Source: a bacterium
GTDB lineage: Bacteria; Patescibacteriota; Saccharimonadia; Saccharimonadales; Saccharimonadaceae
Direction of reading: 5' to 3'
Length of the DNA stretch: 13,619 nucleotides
Assembly: GCA_029565375.1 (NCBI GenBank)
Contig: JAKQOF010000055.1
Span: 1-13,619 of the forward strand
The stretch's first letter is position 1. Each line of letters opens with the position of its first letter. The translations under genes were made by a program, and so were the position numbers. Below the pieces are notes generated by a model. That model saw nothing but the letters and a program-made list of their open reading frames with translations. It had not been told where the DNA came from and did no database searches. Shown piece by piece: positions 1 through 5,371 of the stretch.

Positions 1-377
1 ATCGAGTACGTCCCCGGTCCGGTGAGTCCGCTCGTCGAGGTGACCTCGCCGTGGTTGAGGGTGTCGAGGTTGACGCTCGCCACCTCACCCACGTCACACG
101 TGGCCGGCGAGATCTCGATCGACGAATCCACGTAGATGGGATCGGCGGGCGGGTCGTCCGGGCAGTCCAGCGGGCCGGCCAGCGGTCCGGTGAACGTCTT
201 CGAGCCACCGAGAGCACCGTCGGGACCGAACTGGGCGTCCGGGTCGGCGGTGATGGTGATCGAGTACGTCCCCGGTCCGGTGAGTCCGCTCGTCGAGGTG
301 ACCTCGCCGTGGTTGAGGGTGTCGAGGTTGACGCTCGCCACCTCACCCACGTCACACGTGGCCGGCGAGATCTCGAT
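1..377. repeat. Tandem 258-bp coding repeat (two copies, first cut by window edge)
   Basis: Bases 1-119 and 259-377 are identical over 119 bp, an offset of 258 bp (86 codons), and diverge immediately after. Both encode the same part of the Ig-like unit. Perfect nucleotide identity, including silent sites, indicates recent duplication or ongoing gene conversion. The contig ending inside a copy fits an assembler stopping at a longer repeat array. Confidence 0.9.
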
Positions 378-500
378 GGAGACCTCGACGTAGATCGGGT
401 CAGTAGTGGCCTGGGCGCTCGTCGCAGTGACGAGGCTCAGACCCAACCCGAGAACGATAGCCCCGGCGGTTGCCAGGGCCTTCATGATTCGGTTGTGCAT
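1..500 (-). CDS. Secreted Ig-like-repeat protein, N-terminal part (runs off window)
   Basis: Reads from ATG at 500 down to base 1 with no stop, 166 codons visible. A typical Sec signal peptide is present: a basic start (MHNRIMK), a hydrophobic core of about 17 residues, and an AQA cleavage site after residue 31. The mature part consists of about 86-residue units beginning near IYVE/IYVD, each with two cysteines (in SPATCDVG and PLDCPDD) and alternating polar/hydrophobic strands, suggesting a disulfide-pinned beta-sandwich. The start is supported by GAAAGG, about 8 bases upstream on this strand. Codons end mostly in G or C, as in Actinobacteria, unlike every other gene here. I do not recognise a named family. 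Role inferred only as an exported surface or adhesion-like protein. An in-frame ATG at 485 is a weaker alternative start. It may come from an actinobacterial host or from a chimeric join. Confidence 0.72.
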   Translation of the reverse strand, partial: MHNRIMKALATAGAIVLGLGLSLVTATSAQATTDPIYVEVSIEISPATCDVGEVASVNLDTLNHGEVTSTSGLTGPGTYSITITADPDAQFGPDGALGGSKTFTGPLAGPLDCPDDPPADPIYVDSSIEISPATCDVGEVASVNLDTLNHGEVTSTSGLTGPGTYS

Positions 501-694
501 GGTGTTCACCTTTCGGGTGATCGGTGGTGCATTCAGGCGCGCGGGTTTGCGTGTCTGGCTAAGGATGTGAATGAGCTGCGTCAGTGGAGCCCGGAGCTCC
601 AGGGCTCTAATGACGGTCATCCACGTAGCCATCAAATCGTAACATAATTAACATATTTTGTAAAGATTATCGTCATAACCATGAACGATATGTA

Positions 695-725
695 TTGACA
701 CCCATTCCATAGCTGGGTGTATACT
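695..725 (+). promoter_or_regulatory. Sigma70-type promoter with 19-bp spacer containing a dyad
   Basis: TTGACA (695-700) and TATACT (720-725) are separated by 19 bp. A perfect 7-bp inverted repeat, ACACCCA (698-704) and TGGGTGT (714-720) with 9 bases between, is centred on the spacer. An over-long spacer plus centred dyad is the arrangement of MerR-family-controlled promoters, where the regulator untwists the DNA. No merR-like gene is in the window. Expected start of transcription is near 732. Confidence 0.6.
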
Positions 726-731
726 AAGTAC

Positions 732-1032
732 AGTCATGTAGGTACTGGTGGGAATACCTTTTCACTTACAGACTTATGCGAGAAGTCTACACTTCCTTCG
801 AGATTTAATCTCACTATCGCGGACATATGCACACTGGTAGCCAATACTGCTCCCAAGCGCCCCTGTGATTCGTACAAATCAAACAAGTATTCAGTAAACG
901 GAACGCCCTGAACGGCCGGTTGTTCTTCTCTGAAATACCTACTCCACTACGTCCGTTCGTCGACCAATTACCTCGTGTCGGCATTTTTGCGTTACCTATA
1001 TAAAAATCTATATCTCTTGGAGGAATAAACAA
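732..1032 (+). ncRNA. Candidate structured 5' leader or small RNA (no known family)
   Basis: Transcription from the 695-725 promoter would give about 300 nt before the 83-aa start codon. Local pairings: AGGTA/TACCT near 739-760, and a possible three-way junction in which GCGA (about 778-781) pairs with TCGC (about 817-820) and encloses GAAG/CTTC and GAGAT/ATCTC hairpins. I see no RNase P, tmRNA, SRP RNA or recognised riboswitch signature. It could be a regulatory leader, an independent RNA, or unstructured sequence. Confidence 0.25.
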
Positions 1033-1284
1033 ATGAACCGTGTAGAAATCAACGAACTCGTATCAGTAACAGCAATGGGATTCAAAAAGGACTTGGCTGC
1101 ATACCCACGCCGTATGGTATACCAAGGCGCGACCTATGAATTCTTGGATGCAGGTCTGCGATGCCTGATCCGTCAGGGTGGACGTATTGCAGAGATATTG
1201 ACACTCAGCGATGGCCGCGCGAACTATCGCCTGCGTAGTGACAACCATGGCGGTAACTGGACACTCTTGTCTATCACTGCCTAG
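1033..1284 (+). CDS. Small conserved-looking protein of unknown function (83 aa)
   Basis: Start ATG 1033 has an excellent Shine-Dalgarno, GGAGG at 1019-1023, nine bases upstream, and the gene is followed within 25 bases by a strong terminator, so it is very likely real. The product is small, soluble and basic. A helical N-terminus (about 1-20) precedes a beta-rich part containing MVYQGATYEFLDAG, LIRQGG and a C-terminal YRLRSDNHGG-WTLLSI segment, which looks like a compact beta-barrel or SH3-like fold. No signal peptide or membrane segment. It resembles, from memory, short hypothetical proteins found repeatedly in Saccharibacteria, but I cannot name a domain or function. Transcription may start at the distant 695-725 promoter or at a weak TATATA/TATAAA -10 near 997-1004. 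The strong SD and monocistronic layout suggest high expression. Confidence 0.75.
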   Translation: MNRVEINELVSVTAMGFKKDLAAYPRRMVYQGATYEFLDAGLRCLIRQGGRIAEILTLSDGRANYRLRSDNHGGNWTLLSITA

Positions 1285-1304
1285 TCGAAAATTGACGTTC
1301 CACC

Positions 1305-1332
1305 AAGCCCTCCAACCGGAGGGCTTTTCTTT
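1305..1332 (+). terminator. Rho-independent terminator after the 83-aa gene
   Basis: AAGCCCTCC (1305-1313) and GGAGGGCTT (1318-1326) form a perfect 9-bp stem with an AACC loop, running directly into TTCTTT. It sits 20 bases after the TAG stop and ends that transcript before the ydeI-like gene. Confidence 0.9.
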
Positions 1333-1338
1333 ATCCGT

Positions 1339-1369
1339 GCAGAGGTCCGTCCTCTGCTCAGGTTATTTT
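1339..1369 (+). terminator. Second hairpin, possible back-up terminator
   Basis: GCAGAGG (1339-1345) and CCTCTGC (1351-1357) form a perfect 7-bp stem with a TCCGT loop, followed by TCAGGTTATTTT. The T-rich tail is interrupted and displaced, so termination is weaker than at 1305-1332. It could instead be an operator dyad. Confidence 0.4.
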
Positions 1370-1412
1370 AAGCTTGTACGATATACGTCACTATTCTTTC
1401 CTGCTGGCGATT

Positions 1413-1428
1413 TGGTATTATTGTGATA
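1413..1428 (+). promoter_or_regulatory. Extended -10 promoter of the ydeI-like gene (leaderless)
   Basis: TGG-TATTAT (1413-1421) is an extended -10. Only six bases separate it from ATG 1428, so transcription is expected to begin at or next to the start codon. No SD is visible. Confidence 0.55.
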
Positions 1429-1988
1429 TGGATACAGCACCACACTTTTATGCCAAAGACCGCAGTGCGTGGCGTGAGTGGTTGCGGGATCATCACGACA
1501 CGGAATCGGCAGTCTGGCTGGTATACGATAAAGGCACTCACCGTTCGCTTTCGTGGGCTGATATCGTTCAAGAAGCCTTGTGCTTTGGCTGGATTGATAG
1601 CCGCCCAGGTAAGGTATCGGACACACAAAGCAAGCTGTATATTAGTAAACGCAAGCCAAAGAGTGTGTGGTCCAAGATAAACAAAGAACATATAGAATAT
1701 CTAAAACGCGAAGGTCTGATGATGCGAGCTGGCCTAGCTGCCATAGAGATTGCCCAGCAGAACGGGTCGTGGGATGCGCTGAATAACTCCGATAACTTGA
1801 TTGAGCCTCAGTCGTTACAGGAAGCATTCGCTGTGAATGCATCTGCGCGTCGCTTCTTTGACGGGCTTTCTGACTCTGTCAAACGTACGACGCTACAGTG
1901 GCTATACGACGCCAAGACAGATGTTACGCTTCAAAAAAGAATTATGCATGTTGTCCGGCGCTGCACCCAAGGCCAAAGGCCTCTCTAA
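1428..1988 (+). CDS. YdeI/OmdA-family protein (bacteriocin-protection type)
   Basis: A 186-residue cytoplasmic protein with the family hallmarks: an N-terminal DRSAWREWLRDHH segment, a VWLVYDKG strand, EALCFGWIDSRPG (about 50-62), the basic KRKPKSVWSKINKEH stretch (about 73-87) and a helical LKREGLMMRAGLAAIE region. E. coli YdeI and relatives (OmdA/PF13376) are linked to resistance to cationic peptides and bacteriocins; the biochemical activity is not established. I start at the second possible ATG (1428) because the -10 box lies directly before it and the family begins with this segment; an ATG at 1374 would add 18 residues that precede the promoter. It is monocistronic, preceded by a terminator, and converges on gnd with three bases between the stop codons. 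Confidence 0.85.
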   Translation: MDTAPHFYAKDRSAWREWLRDHHDTESAVWLVYDKGTHRSLSWADIVQEALCFGWIDSRPGKVSDTQSKLYISKRKPKSVWSKINKEHIEYLKREGLMMRAGLAAIEIAQQNGSWDALNNSDNLIEPQSLQEAFAVNASARRFFDGLSDSVKRTTLQWLYDAKTDVTLQKRIMHVVRRCTQGQRPL

Positions 1989-1991
1989 ACC

Positions 1992-2900
1992 TTATTGCTT
2001 GCCGTCGATGTTGTGGCCACCAAATTTGTTACGCATAGCTGCAAGAAGCTTTGTAGTAAGTGATATATTCCCTTTTTGTGAGGCAAGGCGAACATCAAAC
2101 GATGCTTGAATGGCGGGAAGTGGAATACCAAGTTCGTTCGCAGTTTCAAGTGTCCAGCGAGCTTCACCGGATTCGGCGACAACACCTTCAATGCCCTCAA
2201 GAGTTGGGTTTTCGTGAAGTGCTTGTCGTGTGAGGTCATTGAGCCATGAAGTGACCACGCTACTTTGTTGCCATATGTCCCCTGCGCTCGCGAGGTTGAT
2301 ATCATTGTACGGGCCTTCTTTGAGCATGCGGTAGCCCTCGGCAAGACTCTCCATCATGCCGTACTCGATTGCGTTATGAACCATTTTGACATAATGACCG
2401 CTTCCACTCGTTGAAAAGAACTGATGACCACCGCGAGGATGCGCTAGGGTATCAAGTGCAGGAACGAGTGATTCGTAGGCGGTTTTATCTCCACCCACCA
2501 TCATAGAAAAGCCATTATCGTATCCCCATACACCACCACTAGTGCCGATATCGAGAAGAACGCTACCGGCAGCGGCTACCTTATCAGCACGCGCCCGATC
2601 GCCTCGGTAATCACTATTACCTCCGTCGATGATAATACTGCCCGCAGGAAGAAGTGTCAGCCAGTCATCAAGTTCAGCCTCAATCACGCTCGCTGGAATC
2701 ATGATCCACAGCACAACAGGCTCGCCGTTAAAGGTAGATACAACATCGGCCTTTTCATATGCAGCAATAGCACCGTGCGAGACGGCCTCATCAATTGGCT
2801 CACGGCTACGGTTATGTGCAATAACCTCGTGTCCATCCTCAGCAAGTTTTTGTGCAATTTGACCGCCCATGCGACCAAGTCCAGAGATAGCGATTTTCAT
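1992..2900 (-). CDS. gnd: 6-phosphogluconate dehydrogenase, short (YqeC-like) type
   Basis: Oxidatively decarboxylates 6-phosphogluconate to ribulose-5-phosphate while reducing NAD(P)+. The 302-residue chain begins with a Rossmann fold (GLGRMG, 7-12) and NRS at 30-32, the position associated with NADP preference in many homologues. The substrate region has SGGVWG (121-126) and the catalytic motif K172-MVHNAIEY with H175, N176 and E179. At about 300 residues it is the short class, lacking the long C-terminal extension of the 470-residue E. coli enzyme. The start is fixed by AGGAGG eight bases upstream, which overlaps the end of pgl (three bases between the genes). Last gene of the exporter-pgl-gnd transcript and the step after Pgl. 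Complete, with no missing motif. Confidence 0.95.
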   Translation of the reverse strand: MKIAISGLGRMGGQIAQKLAEDGHEVIAHNRSREPIDEAVSHGAIAAYEKADVVSTFNGEPVVLWIMIPASVIEAELDDWLTLLPAGSIIIDGGNSDYRGDRARADKVAAAGSVLLDIGTSGGVWGYDNGFSMMVGGDKTAYESLVPALDTLAHPRGGHQFFSTSGSGHYVKMVHNAIEYGMMESLAEGYRMLKEGPYNDINLASAGDIWQQSSVVTSWLNDLTRQALHENPTLEGIEGVVAESGEARWTLETANELGIPLPAIQASFDVRLASQKGNISLTTKLLAAMRNKFGGHNIDGKQ

Positions 2901-2903
2901 ATG

Positions 2904-3566
2904 TTAGTCCTCCTTGTAATCTGTATATAGTGTACTCTTGTTGACGTGTTTTAGCACTTGGGCAGGCTGAGAGTTGAGGTCAACGTCGTGATGCAAAAGA
3001 TCGCGGATCACAGGTGCCTTGTCTGCGCCCATGGCATATATAACAACTTCATCGAGTCGTTTGATTGCGTCAAATGTCGTGGTAATTCGTTCGTAATCAT
3101 CCCATACGTAGTCAGTTGCCCACCCTTCGGCTTGAGTGGCAACGCTACCGGCTTTTATACCAGATGTGTGGCCATCTGCGCCAATACCCAAAAGGCCAAT
3201 GCAGTAATCAGATTGTCCAAATTGATCACCAAGCCAGTTACTAAACGCCATTGCGGTATCGTGACGATCCGCCCCAATGAGTGGACGGTACAGTGTTGCG
3301 TCGGCGACTGCAAAGCCTGCGTCAAGCAGCTGTTGCCAATTCTCGTTAGCATGTCCGATGTCACCATATCGCTCATCAACAAGGCTGACAGTAAGGTTAT
3401 GGGTTGGAACGCCCTGTAGACCCTTTGCAACGGCAACGGCAATTGCAATGGCAGAGCCGCCCGATACAAGCCAAAAAACGGTCTTGCCCTCAGAAAGATG
3501 ATGCGACAGTGTATGTGTCAAATCTTCGATTGCGGGTGCTTGAGTTGTTGAATAGCGGTAATTCAT
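2904..3566 (-). CDS. pgl: 6-phosphogluconolactonase
   Basis: Hydrolyses 6-phosphoglucono-delta-lactone to 6-phosphogluconate, the substrate of the next gene's product. The 220-residue protein is of the DevB/NagB-like class: SGGSA (35-39) binds phosphate, VDER (63-66) and the signature GIGADGHTSGI (127-137) supply the acid and histidine of the active site, and K183 lies in the MGADKAP segment expected in the family. Length is normal (about 220-250). Start ATG 3566 lies two bases after the exporter stop (TAGTAATG), with only a weak AGG upstream, so translation is probably coupled to the exporter gene. Its 3' end carries the SD of gnd. Glucose-6-phosphate dehydrogenase, the preceding step, is not encoded here. 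Confidence 0.94.
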   Translation of the reverse strand: MNYRYSTTQAPAIEDLTHTLSHHLSEGKTVFWLVSGGSAIAIAVAVAKGLQGVPTHNLTVSLVDERYGDIGHANENWQQLLDAGFAVADATLYRPLIGADRHDTAMAFSNWLGDQFGQSDYCIGLLGIGADGHTSGIKAGSVATQAEGWATDYVWDDYERITTTFDAIKRLDEVVIYAMGADKAPVIRDLLHHDVDLNSQPAQVLKHVNKSTLYTDYKED

Positions 3567-3568
3567 TA

Positions 3569-5263
3569 CTAGCCTATGATAGCCTCGTCGTGGTTAAACT
3601 TCTTAGGAAGAAAGAACGTCAATGCGATCGTCAGGGCAACAAAGCCAACTTCGTATATCACAGCCCACTTGAAGGCATTTTGGAAGTTGATCGTATTTGC
3701 TTCTTTGACTTTGTCTGTCACGATATCAACTAACCCGGGGATTGAGTCACCAGTATTCGCCTCGAGTAGTTTACAGCTTTCTGGTGTAACGGTTGAATCT
3801 TTTTCGTGTGCACGATCGACAAAACATGCTTTTGTACCTTCAATAATTGCAGTCTGTGCAGATTCAGGTACATTAAGACTCGTTAGCTCTGACTTGATTT
3901 GTGGTGAGACACTGTCAAAGTGAGTTGCCGCGCCAGAAGTTAATTGTCCAAAGAACACGACACCAATCACTGCGATACCGATTGCGCCACCAACCTGCTG
4001 GACGGCACTCAGCGTTCCGGACGCCGAACCAGCATGTTTTACATCAACACCGTTAAGGACGGCACTGTATAGCGCACCAAACAAGAAGCCCATACCAACT
4101 CCAGCAATAATGAGGCCTGGAACAAGTTGCCAGCTGTTGACGTCGACACCGATCATAAATATTGTCGCTGTCAAAATAATCAGTCCGAACGCCATGATTG
4201 CTGCCCCCAATGATATTGCTCGGCGTCCGAGGCGTGGAATCAATGACCGGCCCAAAACAATCATTGTAAACGTAATACCCACAGATATTGGTAGCCCAGT
4301 TGCTGCTGCATGAATTGCGCTAAAGCCGAGGCCAATTTGCGTAAACAAGCCAAAAGTCAGGAAGAAGCCTGCCATAGCAATTTGGAATAGCAAATTGACA
4401 AGTAGGCCAGGACCAAATGATTTTACTTTAAACAGTGATGGCTGCACCAGTGCTGATCCATCTTTCTTATCTTTACGTCGTTGCGACCAGATAAACAGCA
4501 GAAACGCTGGTATAGCGGCCGCAAGCATACCGAATGTCCATGCTGGCCAGTCGTATTCACGACCTTGGATAAGCGGGTAAATAACGAGGCTTAATGTGAT
4601 AACAACTAGGAATGTTCCGATAAAGTCGAGCTTTAATGGATGTGGTGAACGACCTTCTGGCACGTATTTTATTGCCAAGAAAAAGGCAGCAATACCGACA
4701 GGTACATTAATAAAGAAGATCGGACGCCAATCAAGATCAAACAGATTTGCTTGTAAGAGGAGTCCTCCAATTACAGGACCTAGTGATGCCGCAAGACCAC
4801 CAATCGCACCAAACAAGCCGTTCACAGCTCCTCGTTCACTCGGTTTATACATGATTTGCATTGTCGACATCACTTGAGGAACCATGAGCGCCGCCGATGC
4901 ACCTTGGAGGATACGAGTGAGGATGAGGATTTCTGGACTCCATGCAAAGCCACTGAGGAGTGAAGAGATCGTGAATCCTGCTACACCAATAAGGAATATC
5001 TTTTTGTAGCCAAAGACGTCGCCCATGCGACCACCTGTAATAAGGAATGTAGCAAACGCGAGTAAGTACCCCGCAACGAGCCACTGAATTGAGGCAAAGC
5101 TTGCGCCGAGGTCTGCCTGTATGGAAGGAATCGCAACGTCAACAATTGTCGAATCAAGTAGGTCCATGACGAAAGCTGTTGCGACAACGATAAGCGCAAT
5201 TCTTTTTTGTCTGGCTGTGAATGTTAGTACATGTGCATGCGCGGAAGCGTGTTTTGTCGCCAT
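3569..5263 (-). CDS. DHA2-family (EmrB/QacA-like) MFS drug exporter, 14 TM
   Basis: A 564-residue inner-membrane proton antiporter predicted to export hydrophobic or cationic compounds. It shows the DHA2 markers: DSTIVDVAIP (about 37-46) in TM1, GRMGDVFGYKK (about 77-87, motif A) after TM2, and GPVIGG (about 162-167, motif C, typical of antiporters) in TM5. About fourteen hydrophobic segments can be counted. Before the last TM is an unusually long extracytoplasmic loop of about 80 residues with two cysteines (ACFVD and ESCKL) that could pair. First gene of the operon with pgl and gnd. Start ATG 5263 has no SD but a TAAGAT box ends nine bases before it. The substrate cannot be read from the sequence. 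Linkage to NADPH-forming enzymes may mean co-response to stress rather than a shared reaction. Confidence 0.92.
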   Translation of the reverse strand: MATKHASAHAHVLTFTARQKRIALIVVATAFVMDLLDSTIVDVAIPSIQADLGASFASIQWLVAGYLLAFATFLITGGRMGDVFGYKKIFLIGVAGFTISSLLSGFAWSPEILILTRILQGASAALMVPQVMSTMQIMYKPSERGAVNGLFGAIGGLAASLGPVIGGLLLQANLFDLDWRPIFFINVPVGIAAFFLAIKYVPEGRSPHPLKLDFIGTFLVVITLSLVIYPLIQGREYDWPAWTFGMLAAAIPAFLLFIWSQRRKDKKDGSALVQPSLFKVKSFGPGLLVNLLFQIAMAGFFLTFGLFTQIGLGFSAIHAAATGLPISVGITFTMIVLGRSLIPRLGRRAISLGAAIMAFGLIILTATIFMIGVDVNSWQLVPGLIIAGVGMGFLFGALYSAVLNGVDVKHAGSASGTLSAVQQVGGAIGIAVIGVVFFGQLTSGAATHFDSVSPQIKSELTSLNVPESAQTAIIEGTKACFVDRAHEKDSTVTPESCKLLEANTGDSIPGLVDIVTDKVKEANTINFQNAFKWAVIYEVGFVALTIALTFFLPKKFNHDEAIIG

Positions 5264-5371
5264 AAAGCCCTATCTTATCGTGTGATTGTTATAAAAATAC
5301 TTACTACTATCATAAGGCAATGTCTCAAGGGAGTCTACCCTAGCTATATGCGGACGTTGCGATTATGATAG
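5264..5371. promoter_or_regulatory. Divergent promoter region, exporter operon / cation ATPase
   Basis: About 108 bp between divergent genes. The 9-bp sequence TTATGATAG occurs rightward at 5363-5371 and leftward at 5315-5307, each containing a TATGAT -10-like box for its own side. A second leftward box, TAAGAT (5277 to 5272), lies eight bases before the exporter ATG and would give a leaderless message. The rightward box is so close to ATG 5372 that translation probably begins at ATG 5381. -35 elements are weak. Confidence 0.45.

Larger units (their letters stand above)
501..1032. other. Gene-free region: composition switch, dyads, promoter and long leader
   Basis: No convincing gene in about 530 bp. 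From 505 to about 625 the DNA is still fairly GC-rich and holds GAGCCC (587-592)/GGGCTC (602-607) around a GGAGCTCC palindrome, and ATGAC-G-GTCAT (610-620). From about 640 it becomes very AT-rich (15 G/C in bases 641-700), with a direct repeat TAACATA (640-646, 649-655). Another inverted repeat is TATCGT (668-673)/ACGATA (685-690). A strong promoter follows at 695-725. The remaining ~300 nt precede the 83-aa gene and can fold locally. The composition switch near 630 is the likely boundary between foreign or misjoined DNA and the resident genome. Confidence 0.6.

Noticed and set aside
1..377. CRISPR array or insertion sequence for the repeats
   Set aside because: Repeats are 258 bp, in-frame coding units without spacers, transposase or terminal inverted repeats.
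51..647. Rightward open frame of 198 codons over the GC-rich start
   Set aside because: It is the antisense shadow of the signal-peptide repeat gene; GC-rich DNA leaves all frames open, and it has no SD or recognisable domain.
717..911. Rightward 64-codon frame starting with GTG
   Set aside because: The start lies inside the -10 box of the 695-725 promoter, there is no SD, and the composition is not protein-like.
814..1032. Leftward 72-codon frame in the leader region
   Set aside because: No SD or promoter on that strand and no family resemblance.
726..1032. tmRNA, RNase P RNA, SRP RNA or tRNA in the gene-free region
   Set aside because: No conserved core sequences, TPsiC-arm consensus or CCA end seen on either strand.
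1970..1982. AGGCC-AAA-GGCCT hairpin at the ydeI/gnd convergence as a terminator
   Set aside because: Only 5 bp of stem, within the coding end, with no T-run on either side.
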